From: Thalassia testudinum
Lineage: Eukaryota > Streptophyta > Magnoliopsida > Alismatales > Hydrocharitaceae
Assembly: GCA_037157565.1 (NCBI GenBank)
Contig: JAZHRO010000073.1
Location: 15,940,501-16,004,500, forward strand
Direction: 5' to 3'
Length of the DNA stretch: 64,000 bases
The translations under genes were made by a program, and so were the position numbers. Under the pieces are notes generated by a model. The model did no database searches, was not told where the DNA came from, and saw nothing but the letters and a program-made list of their open reading frames with translations. How positions within the stretch are numbered: the stretch's first letter is position 1; every line of letters begins with the position of its first letter. Positions 10,680 through 20,981 of the stretch are shown here, one piece after another.

Positions 10680-11388
10680 ATTGACCAAATAATAATATTG
10701 ATCGACCAAATTAATTGATCAAATCAACACATTTTAAGAAGTTGATAAATACACCTTTAATCAACCATTTAACTTAATTAATCGACCAATCATTCATCAA
10801 TCAAATAACTAGTTTGACCGATCAAAACTCATTTTGATCAACCAAACTACCTTAATTGATTAACAAATTTGACTTCCTTTTCTGGTTGATTTTCTAGTAT
10901 AAATAGAGGTCATACGTACGTAGCCTTTTCAAACACACATTCAAAGAAAAATCCATCTAGAAAAGAGCTCTCGTGCTTTCTCGCAAAGTGCTTCTGTGCT
11001 TCTACTTTTACACTTTCCAAAGCACGTCGATTCGAACCTCTGCAAAAATCCAGTTTGACTTTCCTTGAGGTTCCATAGGATTATATTATTTTATTTTACT
11101 TGTTGCTTTCATTACGAATCTCAAGTTGTTGGGAAGATCTGTTATTGTTTTACTTCTCTTCAGGTTGTAAAGAGAAGGGATTGTTGTAAAAGGTTGTGCC
11201 ACTCTCATTCAAGTAATACGATAGTGGATTGACTAGCTTCATCCAGTCGAAAAAATCCTAAGCTGATAGGCTTAGATAGTGGCTTTTCACCCTAGAAGTT
11301 TTTCCAGTATAAATCCAGGTGTTATAGGTGCTTGATTATTTTGTGGATTGATCTATTGCATTTGAATTTTTTTAAGCGATACTATTCA
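10680..11388 (+). repeat. Copia LTR, 5'-truncated by the CACTA insertion
   Basis: This stretch is collinear with 16028-16775, sharing the GATCGACCA repeats, an AGCACGTCG block, the CTTGAGGTTCCATAGGATTA block and TGGATTGACTAGC followed by TCGAAAAAATCCTAAGCT. The two are therefore diverged copies of one LTR. By comparison with the other copy about 225 bases are missing from its left end, which is where the CACTA TIR stops. The right end is placed at ATTCA (11388). The PBS downstream is not clear (TTTGGTATA at 11398 is a possible remnant). Confidence 0.75.
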
Positions 11389-11401
11389 CTCCTCCCCTTT
11401 G

Positions 11402-11700
11402 GTATACCATTAATATCCGTAGGCACCCTCAATAATGGGAAACAAGAAATTTTGCACATAGTTGAAATACAAAGATGGAGAAACAATGACCTTCAACAAC
11501 AACAACAAAAGCAAGATTATTGTCATAGGCACAATTGGTAAAGGTAACCAATCCTTTAGTCATATTGTCTTGGTTAAAGGTCTTAAGCGAAACGTCTTTA
11601 GCATTAACCAAGTGTGTGACAATGATTTTAATGCTTTTTTTTTTAAATTCTTGATAAAAATCATAGTGAAATTCTTTTGGGAAGGAAAAAAAACATAAAG
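11402..11700 (+). pseudogene. Copia gag-pol protease-region fragment
   Basis: Two frames give a GNKK stretch followed by LKYKDGETMTFNNNNKSKII, IGTIGKG and VLVKGLKRNVFSINQVCD, the familiar segment just after the copia protease site. Nothing of integrase, RT or RNase H follows: after 11700 there are only noncoding bases up to a polypurine tract at 12104. The fragment probably belongs to the element whose 3' LTR starts at 12115, with the rest of pol deleted. Confidence 0.75.
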
Positions 11701-12114
11701 GCATGCATAATTGTCATTAATAGAAATGATGCTTATGAATGCTTGGTTTCTTTATTAATGAACTTGCTTTATGTTACAGAAAGTTAGGATTGAACTTTGA
11801 GATAATAAAAATCCTATGTAGTACAATTAATCTATTTAAAATTCTCAATTGGTAATTGTTGTTATAATGTGAACTCCTTAGTATGTTTGCTACTAGTGTG
11901 ATTCTCTATTTTGATGTTATATTCCCTTAACTGTCTTTTATTCTTTGTCAATGTATAGTTCTCTCCATGATTATTTGTTTGTCTTTATCTTCATGATTCT
12001 GGCGAGTGAAAAATGAAAAACTCATGCTTATATTTTTTATATGCATTAATTCTTTTTGATGGGGAGAGTAATTAAAATTATTTTTTCTTTTGTAAAACAA
12101 CAAAAAGGGGAGAT
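11701..12114 (+). other. Copia 3' untranslated region and polypurine tract
   Basis: This is AT-rich noncoding sequence ending in AAAAAGGGGAGAT (12102-12114), a polypurine tract directly before an LTR that starts TGTTAATAC. The polypurine tract primes plus-strand DNA synthesis. Confidence 0.65.
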
Positions 12115-13545
12115 TGTTAATACTTTAGTACTACACTAACTCTATTTTAATGTTTTACAATATCTTTATTACGTTGTTTGTATTACATTTCAACTTCGTA
12201 GGTCTTTTTGGAACACAAGTGATGTACACCTTATCAAGAAGGCATGGCTTTATTTTTGTTATTATTAGATTACTTGTTAAAGAGTTATAAACACTTTGAT
12301 TAATTAAATGTTTAATAAATCAACAAATTTTAACTTGACTAAAATTTTATAATCATTGTATATTTTCATTTTAACATTGGATATTCTACTAAAATACCTC
12401 CATGGATGGCATGTCTTTAATTGAAACATTTTCCCTCATTTATCACATGCTGTAACCGTCCAAAATAAATAAAATTAAAATTAAAATTAAATAACTCCTT
12501 AGGAGTTTCTAACATATACAAATAATTAGTCTCATAATTATTTTTAACTACAATCTATTAAACCACTAATTTCTGCAACGCAGTTTCCACTAAAAATTAA
12601 TGTTCCATTATCTTCTTTTGGAAACTACCTTAACGTTGGACATCAATGTACGACACCTTTTGAAAGGACAACATTACCTCCATAAATATACTCTTTATTT
12701 ATTCCTTCATTAACAACACACAATATACTACATTAATTCCTATTCTACTGCATGCAAAAATTCTTCAACGTGGAAAGTCTTCTTTCATGCAAAATTCTTC
12801 AAGCCTTCTCATCACAGTGCTTACATTCTCAAGGCCTCCTTCTACTTCCACGCTCATAAAGGTTACTCAAAAAGAAAGTATTTAATCATTGATCAATTGA
12901 ATATTATTGATTATTGCTTGATGATCATTGATTGAAAATTCTTCATTTCATACTCTTTACTTTCACACGATTATTATAGATCAATTTTGGAAAGTTTCAT
13001 TGGAGTAAACTTTTGATAGTGAACCTATATCTACACGCCACTTTTCAAATCATTATCAAAAGCTTTCTTGCATGCAAATTTTTTTTAAAAGATCACTTTG
13101 ATACTCCATTTTTCATGTGCAAAATTTCATACTTAAAGAAAGATTATTTTTAGAGTAATTATGATTATCATTCGAGAATATATGTTTTTACGTCCACAAT
13201 TACACTTGCTCTATAGGATTTTTGTAGCACTTTAATCTTTTGATTATAGCTGGTGTTGGGTTTCCATTTGTGAAATTTCCATTCTTCATGGAGAGAAGAA
13301 CAAATTTGCTTTCTTGTGGGTTGTATAAGTGTTCGTTGTAATTAAGGATTACCACCATTGGTTGAAAGTGGTAGCATTGTGGATTACTTGCATTGAGAAA
13401 GTGGAAAATCCTTGTTGGAAGACAAGGTAGAGGTTTTTCCCATTTGAAGGATTTCCTCTATAAATCTTGTGTTCAATTTGTGGTTTGGAAATTTTTGTGC
13501 AAATTATTGTTTTAGATTTCATATTTTTATATTGTGCATAATTCA
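12115..13545 (+). repeat. 3' LTR of a second copia family, about 1.43 kb
   Basis: It starts TGTTAATACTTTAG after a polypurine tract and ends ...ATAATTCA before a run of 17 C. The end region (GGTAGAGGTTTTTCCC, then CCTCTATAAATCTTGTG) resembles that of copia LTRs in layout, but it does not align with the LTR copies at 10680 and 15803, so it is another family. No second LTR for it is in the window. Confidence 0.65.
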
Positions 13546-14289
13546 CCCCCCCCCCCCCCCCCGCTCTTGTGCCATCCTCACCCTCAATTCCATCCCCCTT
13601 TCATCTTCTTGTCTAAGACCAACAGGTAGGGATGTTTTTCCCCTTTTTCTTTTTTCTTGAATGCCTTTCTCGATGCCCGCATCGATGTACACAAGCATAA
13701 GGTGGTAATTTGCATGAGTATACACACATGAAAAGAAATCATAAAGGCCTATTAGGGCTTCATTTTTTTTCTGTGATGGGTTCTTGTTTAGATTTTATAT
13801 TATGAAATGGAGTATTCATGGTTGGGTAATGGGGGATAAATCAGACCTATGTGGCTGAAAGTATGGGGATGAAGTGGGGTGGCAGCAAGTTTGATCTTGC
13901 CCAATACTAGTACCCAAAAAGATTGCCAATACTGGGGCCCTTGTTTAGCCCTATGGAATCCTAGTTCCTACCCAAGTTGATGGCAAGGAGAGGGGATGTT
14001 AAACCCTAGTTTTGGACATTGAACAAAGAACTCAATCCACATTATGTTTATTAAAGCCATAGTATGGGGCGAGTGACCTTAACTCCCCGAAAGACCGAGT
14101 AAAAATCAAGAATAAATTGGCTAAGGTGTTAAGCAAACTTGAACCACGAAAATCTCCAACTCTCGTGAGTCTAAATAAAGGATGACTCAGATCTTAAGGT
14201 CTGAGGGAAAACTTGCAGTGATCCGCTAGGACCTTAGGGTGGTGTTCCTGAGGTCTAAAGCAATGGACTTTGAGATTTGGCATATCATT
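13546..14289. other. Unassigned segment between copia pieces
   Basis: It begins with a 17-base C homopolymer (13546-13562). No coding homology, terminal repeat or primer site was recognised. It may be the leader of the gag-only copia element that follows, or a short unrelated insertion. Confidence 0.35.
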
Positions 14290-15211
14290 GAGTCCAAATA
14301 TATGCCAAAGAAGGAAGAGGAAAAAGAGGTAACGAAGAAAGAGAGAAGAAAGCGACAAATAATGTTAAAGTCATGAATGCACTATTTTGTGCATTAACAA
14401 GGGAGGAATTTGACAAAGTTGTGTCATGCAAAAGTGCATATGAGATATGGAACCAACTCTCTGTCATGCACAAAGAAACCACTAAAGAAAAAGTAACCTC
14501 GGATGATTCCAACTCAAGTTCGGAATCAGATGTCAAGAAAGAAAGCCACAAAGATGGAGTTACTCATCTATGTCTCATGGTGCCAACAGAATCAAGCAAA
14601 GAAGAGGTAAACTCTAACCTTACTTTAAATGAACTATTAGATGCATGTCATGATTTATACAAATTGGCTAAAAAATTAAAGGAAAATAAGGAACTTAAGG
14701 ATAAGTGCTCAAGTTTAGAAAATGAAAAAGATGGTTTATCTCTAGATTTAAAAAATAAAAAAGGAAATTATATTAAATAAGAGTTATGAATGTAAAGTTC
14801 CATAAGAAAGTAGAAGATTTCAAGGAAAAGTATATTCACTTTAAAGGCACACTTAATGACCTCAAATATTCTACTAGAACATATGTAGAAAAATATGAGG
14901 ACATTAAAAAGAAGAATCAAAAGAAGATTAGGCTTGCATTTTTGTATCAAAAGGCCAAGAGAAAAGAGTCTAATGGATCCTCTAACATAAAAGGAACTAA
15001 CCATGAACCTGAAAGAATATGGGTACCAAAAAAATTTGTGGAAAATTGTGTTGCAGGTGATGGAAAAGATCGACATGGAAATCACAATTGGAGAGGCAAC
15101 TTTCAACAAGCTAACAATCATCAATTTGGCTATGAAAGATGGTGGAACCAACAATGTCAATGGATGCCAGATTTTTGGTGGAGACCCCCTCCACCTGGCT
15201 ACTGCTATTAG
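14290..15211 (+). pseudogene. gag: Copia gag, gag-only element
   Basis: The frame from 14373 reads MNALFCALTREEFDKV, CKSAYEIWNQLSVMHKETTK, the UBN2-type copia gag core. An acidic linker and a lysine-rich coiled-coil-like stretch follow (LTLNELLDACHDLYKLAKKL). A frameshift near 14770 joins a second frame from 14786 to 15211 with ERIWVPKKFVENCV, as in the spacer that precedes the protease in SIRE/Tork-like elements. The end is rich in Trp and Pro (RWWNQQCQWMPDFWW, then PPPPGYCY). No CCHC knuckle, protease, integrase or RT follows before the polypurine tract at 15789, so this element was non-autonomous or has lost pol. Confidence 0.75.
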
Positions 15212-15802
15212 GTATAACTTTTTATACCTTAGCAGGTATGATTCCCAAAATTAAATCTTTATTACCTGCTTAGTTATAAATAACTTTTTAATATAAAATT
15301 GACTAAGCATTGAATTAATTAAATTGGGATAGCAATTTGATAGGGGGAGGAGAATAAAGAGAATCAAACCTTGATAAGGGATCATTGTTGGAGGGGGAGA
15401 AGCAGGATCACTTTCTTAGTAGCATCTAGATAGCATATTTATCTATGTTGGATTGTATAACTCTTACTCAATACTTCCTTTTATTGGAATGTGGCCATTG
15501 TACTAGATGATCATTATCTCTTTTCATGAACTTGATAATTTTCATATGATGAACATGTGTAACTTGGCATCATGCTTCATAGAATTTTACTTGAAAATGG
15601 GGGAGAAAAATGTAAATTCCATTCTTAGAATTTTACTTGTTTAAGTATGATTGATAACAAGTCACTTGTTATATATATCCTTTTGTTGATGACAAAAATA
15701 GGGAGTAAAATATGCATGTTAATAGGGGAAGTAATTCTAAAATAATTATTTATTTTCTTACATACATAATTGTAATTTTGTTATCATCAAAAAGGGGGAG
15801 AA
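15212..15802 (+). other. Copia 3' untranslated region and polypurine tract
   Basis: AT-rich noncoding sequence with several short purine-rich patches ends in AAAAAGGGGGAGAA (15789-15802), the polypurine tract directly before the LTR at 15803. No pol sequence is present. Confidence 0.7.
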
Positions 15803-16775
15803 TGTTAAAACCCCTGTTTTGATGAAAGGAAATTATGTTTTATTGTGAACTAATCTTTCAGGACCACGTTCACATAAATCAAGCCAATTATCCCTCGCAT
15901 GGATCAAAGTGAAGATTATCTTTAGTCAATGTAATTCTTTTATATTTCTTGAGTCTAGAATTACTGTAAAGAACCTCAGTATTAAAGATAAACCTTTCTA
16001 AATCGTAAAATAAACATTTAGATAGTATTGGTCAACCAAAATATTAGAATTAATCGATCAAACAAAGAATATTGATCGACCAAATTTGCTTAACGGTCTG
16101 ATTTTCCTGCAATTGATCGACCAATTAAATATTTGATCAATCAATAATTGATCAACCAATTAAGTAAATTGATAATCAAAATGAAAGTTGATCGACCAAT
16201 TAAGTAAATTGATCAATCAAAATGAAAATTGATCGACCAATTAAATAAATTGATTGATCAATTTGGTTCCAATGATTTTTCTCAACAATTCAAAAATGCT
16301 CCATTTTTACCAATAAATAGGGCTCCACAACCCTCATTTCAAAACACACCTTGAAAAACATATCAAAGAGGAAAAGTGCTTCCACTTTAATTATTCCTCG
16401 TGCTTTCGTGCTCATTCTTCTACACTCTTCGAAAGCACGTCGCTCTACGCTTCTGAAAAGAAAACTCAGTTTGCATATTTCAAATCCTTGAGGTTCCATA
16501 GGATTAATTTCTATATTCATTTTACTTCGTTTATTTCAATTGTTTGGATTCTTTGTGTTGGAATTCCCAACGTTGTTCGTGACTTCTCTTTGTTGGTAAA
16601 GACAAGTGGTTTGTAAGAGGTTGCACCACCCTCGTTTAAATGGTACATTAATGGATTGACTAGCATTGCCTTGTCGAAAAAATCCTAAGCTTGGAGGCTT
16701 AGGTAGTGGTTTTTACTCATAGGAGTTTCCACTATAAATCATTGTGTTTATTGTGGGATTACTTTTTTTTTCCAT
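15803..16775 (+). repeat. Copia 3' LTR, cut by a gypsy insertion
   Basis: It starts TGTTAAAACCCC right after the polypurine tract and aligns from 16028 with the LTR copy at 10680-11388. Four GATCGACCA repeats lie at 16073-16240, partly as an approximately 40 bp tandem duplication at 16184-16257. The LTR is interrupted at 16776 by the first base of a gypsy LTR, so its last bases are outside the window. Confidence 0.8.
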
Positions 16776-19473
16776 TGATGGGAACACCATCATAGGCCCT
16801 AACTGGCCACTTTTAGTCTAGATTGAAAGTTAAATTCTCCTACATAACCATCTAAGGGTTATAACTCCGCATCATTCTATTTTGAGAAGAGAATTGGAAA
16901 CTAGGGTTAATTATGTAATTTTAACAACACATCATGAACGCAGAATAACCAAAGGATTTTTCAGGGGTAACCTAAAGGTCAAATGAGCATTAAAAACTAA
17001 TAAGTGGGTCCATGTAGACAGAAACAGGGTTTCACGTATTTCGAGAACCAATACAGCACCCAAAACCTTAATTTCAGTCCTGCTTGAATTATAGAGGTTT
17101 TAGTCAGGATAAAATACATCTAAATCTCCTACAATTCATATAAAAATATTTCTTCAGGTTTGGTATCCTTGATTTGACCATCTAAACCTATCTTGACCTT
17201 AAACAAAGTCATAGTCAGATTTCTAACCTAATTTGGGTTTCTATGCAAATTTTCCAGTCAAACTTAGTCAAAACCGAAATCCAACTTTTCCATCAGATTC
17301 CTTGGATCTGAATTAGGTTTATACCAAAATTTGGGCCCAATCAGAGTCCATCTTGACCAAGTTTGCATTTTAGTCCATTTAAACTCTATTCCTCTCAATA
17401 AGCCCCTAAATTTCAAAAAAATTGCAATCAGGTCCCTAACTTTGTCATCATTTTTTCAAAAAGGTCCCTACTACCATATGTATGAACGGAGCTCCTCCGC
17501 CGAGATTCGAGCGAGGTTTTCTCACTCGATTCACAATCAAATCCTCCCTAAAATTGGAAGGGAGAATCCTTGAGAGGTCCTATATCGATTAGACCAGGTC
17601 TTGGACCTTGATTTGCACCAGATTCCTCATGTGGACACTCGCAATGTCAGGAATCCTCTTCCCTGAGTTCTCGAGCTCCCCAATTCTCCTACCTTGCTTA
17701 GAACATCTTCTAAGGCCTTTAAATAAGACCCTCGTGAGAAACCAAGCTCCTTAGCGAAGTTTGGAGCCGGAAAACCCTCTCTTCCTCTTCTCTGGCCATC
17801 TACACCTTCGTCTTTGGCAAGCCTCTCCATCCTCTTCGTCGAGCTAGCCAACGATCAAATTGTTGGCTCAACCTTTTCCCCTTGTCCTCGCGACCGTCAC
17901 CGACTAAAGCATGGCCACTCTCCACCTCTCCTTCCACCCCGCCGGGTCGCCGTAGCCTTCACCTTCTCCGGTGCCAACCCATCATAGTCGACCACCTTCT
18001 CTCACTCTCTCCCTCTCTAAATCTCCCTTCATATTCCTCTCACCCTCCTAATCCTCCCCAAGCTCTTAGATCTTAGGTTTCACCCACACCATTGCCCGCA
18101 CGACCTTCGTCTTCCCTACGTCCGGCACAAGCTCCAGTGAGCTCATGCTGGCACCACACAGTATCAAATTCCATGCAACCAGTCCCAAAACCTTCACCGT
18201 TCCATGCCCACCAAAACCCCTCATGAAATTGTGGGGATTGGCCATCGACACCTCCATCGAACTCAACCTCCTCCGCACCACCTCCTCGACTTCGCTAGGG
18301 CACCACACGACCCCTCACCGCACACAACCACCACCAATGCACTCACCATCCTCCAGTAATCCTCCTGAGCATACTGATTGGGGCATTTAGCCCGTGTTCT
18401 TAATTTTAGGTTGCCGTTGGAGCTCCGTTGCCACCACCACCTTCTCCAACTCCGTCCGACGTCTTCAAGCCAAGTTATTCCTCATGGATGCTCCCAGGTC
18501 TTGCGGCCCAGCTCCAAGAAGCTTCCCAGGTCATCAATTGAAGTGACCAAGCACTCCTTCGGCCTCAATTAGATGCTTCACCTCCTATAGCTACCACGCG
18601 AAGAAGACTTTGTGGGATAGTCCCACATCCTTGATTGAGGTGCCTCTAGCTACGCATATAAGGAAAAAGTCGCAGAAGCTGTTCGCCTTCGTATCATTGG
18701 GGTCAGGTCCCTACCTGCACACACCCTTGCGCACACGCTTCACACGTGCCTGTCCACGCCCTCGCCTGCACTCACGCCTCGCAGGTCTGGGTGGTGGATC
18801 CATTTACCCGCTACCCGGGTTTGGTCCATTCTAAACTTGGAAGGGAAGAAAGAGAATCTGAAAGGGACGAGGCAGGTTTTACTGCCTTAGGATTTGAGCC
18901 CTCTCCTCTCTCGACACTTAGCAAAACTCTAAAGAAGCTCTTGAGCCTCTATGGGATCTCTACTGTGTCATGCCTTAGCTTTGAAGCTCTTAAGAGAACC
19001 TTATGCTCTTCTGCTGCTATGTTCTACTGAGGCTCTTGAAAGAGACAACCTTGTGCTCTTCTGATAAGGCGCCTGAAGCCTTTGGTTGACTTCTGAGGCA
19101 TCCTGCTAGTTACTGTTGGAATATTTGAATAACTTGACTGATGTCGATTATTGATTGTGGTTTACTATTCAATTGTTTGAATATTTGTGAGCTTAAACTT
19201 AAAGGGTTAATTTAGTGATTCAAATCTCCATTTTAACCCAATCTTTTTGCGTTGATACTCTATTCTTCATTGAAATATCATTTTGAGTATTTTTTATTTC
19301 AATTCCATATATTACCTGTTAAATTGTGATTGGTGAATTGAATTGCATAAATGCTCCTTATGATCGACCTCGGACTCCACTTTTTGAATCTGAGTTTACA
19401 AATTTAAATGTTTTGAGCAATTTTGTCCTATACTACAACGTATATCTTAAACAACAATGATTTTGCCCGAACA
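16776..19473 (+). repeat. 5' LTR of the first Athila-like element, 2698 bp
   Basis: It starts TGATGGGAACACCATCAT and ends in ACA, three bases (TTT) before TGGTGC, the start of the primer-binding site. The start is shared with the LTR at 20982, and the same wording occurs in reverse at the LTR ends at 49772 and 60770. The promoter region is near 18611-18663. A U5 segment at 19428-19440 is complementary to the 5' part of tRNA-Asp. Open frames inside it have no homology and are ignored. Confidence 0.88.
18611..18663 (+). promoter_or_regulatory. LTR core promoter: USE-like motif plus TATA box
   Basis: A palindrome TGTGGGA-TAG-TCCCACA (18611-18627) contains GTCCCACATCC (18620-18630), which is 10 of 11 to the plant snRNA upstream sequence element RTCCCACATCG. 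TATAAGG starts at 18657, 26 bases further. The same arrangement occurs in the related LTRs. Confidence 0.65.
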
Positions 19474-19476
19474 TTT

Positions 19477-19482
19477 TGGTGC
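19477..19482 (+). other. Primer-binding site (tRNA-Asp), first half, interrupted
   Basis: TGGTGC, three bases after the LTR end, is the start of a site that in the intact relatives reads TGGCGCCGTTGCCGGGG, complementary to the 3' end of plant tRNA-Asp. A LINE insertion splits it. Because of the duplicated target, TGC and the remainder (CATTGACAGGG) resume at 19775. Confidence 0.75.
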
Positions 19483-19765
19483 TGTGGAGCCACTACCATC
19501 ATGGGATTCCATTTGACATGGTTTTGTTGTGAGGGAGAGGCTGCATGTGCGCATGGCTGCAACTCTCTGGTGTGTGTGGAAGGCAAGAAATGAGAGGCTT
19601 TTTCAGGAAAGATCGGTATGTTGTGAGCAAATTGTAAGAGAGTGCTAGTCCCTCATACATACATGGGGATCTGGGTTGTAAATCCTCTTACTTTTTTATA
19701 ATAGAATATCCTCCCGGATTGCTATCGTAAGACGATAGCTTTCCTTTTTGTTTAAAAAAAAAAAG
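19483..19765 (+). mobile_element. 5'-truncated LINE, 3' end with A-tail
   Basis: About 283 bases end in a run of A (19754-19764). Near 19552 the + strand encodes MAATLWCVWKARNERLFQER before a TAG, the wording of the C-terminal end of plant L1-type ORF2. It is flanked by an imperfect 12 bp duplication, ACATTTTGGTGC (19471-19482) and ACATTTTTGTGC (19766-19777). The truncated 5' end, A-tail and duplication are the standard products of target-primed reverse transcription. Confidence 0.82.
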
Positions 19766-20770
19766 ACATTTTTGTGCCATTGACAGGGAGCAACGTGAAG
19801 TTTGATTTCACTGATTACAATTTCTGATCTGATTCTAACTTGCTCTATCTAATTTGTTGTGGTTGTGCAAGGTACTGATCGAGAAGATCAGCCACACGAT
19901 AGCCACTCTAGGGGAAGGTAATCTTGTCTCCTTCTTCTTAAGCCCCTATTTCTATAAAGAATTAAAAAGAAGAATCAATTAGGACCAACTCACATTCTTT
20001 CTTAGACTTAATCACTTGAGCTGCCTGATTTGATTTATTTAGCCAACCCCATCCAGATTTCAACACCTACTAGGGACATAAGGTGCCTAGGGCTATTCAC
20101 CTTCTTGATTGAGCCCTAGGTGTCACACTTGGAAAGAAGTGGACCTGAAAAAGAGCCAAATTAGGGTTTCTACTTTAGGGTTTGAGGAAAACACACTTGC
20201 TTAAATTAAAAGAAAGTTGATTTCCCGCTTTGTGTGCCACCCAAGCCTTGATTGAATTTACCTAATCAAGATGACCTTAAAAGAAGGTCCTAACATTCAC
20301 TTGAATCCTTACAACTTGGGACTTAATAATCTACTTGCAAACCACTCAAGGTGATTTTGGGTTTATTACCCAACTCATCCTAAACTTTAGGGCAAGTTAG
20401 GTGAAGTTGACTCACCTTGTGGGTTAACCAACCTACAAATTAGGTCACAAATCACAAAATCAATTTTAAAGTTCAAGTGAAATTCAAAGCACCATAATTC
20501 AGGACTCAAATTGGTAGACTTAAGGGGTCAAGTTGGATTCTCAGTGACAAGGAAGGTCAGGTTGGGGAAACCCTGTAACCCGTGGGGATGCTCTACCATG
20601 TAGGAATCTTTGCCGAGCTCTCCCTTCCTAGTTGCCCAAGAATTTCTCAAATGAGTGATTTTCTGATCAAGAGGTATCATCCACCTCGAACCTCCTTAGT
20701 CATCTAAAGATTTTTGGGTTCCTTGATTAGGTCCATTACACATTCTGTTCCTCATCTTTTTCACTAATGC
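19766..20770 (+). other. Leader of the first Athila-like element
   Basis: Untranslated leader between PBS and gag, collinear with the leader of the second element (23596-24549) and, on the other strand, with 57090-57992. The best conserved part is 20561-20720 (GGGGAAACCCTGTAACCC, then CTCTCCCTTCCTAGTTGCCC). No open frame of note. Confidence 0.8.
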
Positions 20771-20981
20771 ATGTTCGGGAGGAGATCCTTAAAACCACCC
20801 TTAAGACCTCCATTAGCAGTTCATTCTCATCGAGGCCAAGCCTCAACACACTTGTTTGTGCTACCTTCTGATCAGATTGATATCTCTTCCAAGTCTTCTA
20901 CTTTTGGGCCTAGATCTCCTTCAGCTACATCCATGGAGAATCAAGAAGAAGAACCCAATCTCTAGAATCAGCTACAATGCC
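20771..20981 (+). pseudogene. gag: Athila-like gag, N-terminal fragment
   Basis: Gag would be the particle-forming protein. The ATG at 20771 opens MFGRRSLKPPLRPPLAVHSH, clearly homologous to the gag start of the intact element at 57089 ([20 protein letters not shown]). The frame reads 64 codons, meets a TAG after EEEPNL and is cut at 20982 by the first base of another element's LTR. The rest of gag and pol must lie outside the window. Confidence 0.88.

Larger units (their letters stand above)
16776..20981 (+). mobile_element. Athila-like Ty3/gypsy element, 5' part
   Basis: It comprises a 5' LTR (16776-19473), a primer-binding site split by a LINE, a leader and the start of gag, which is cut at 20982 by the LTR of a second, related element. 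Its LTR start (TGATGGGAACACCATCAT), PBS and gag start match those of the elements at 20982 and 47015. The rest is expected beyond the nested insertions, outside the window. Confidence 0.88.
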
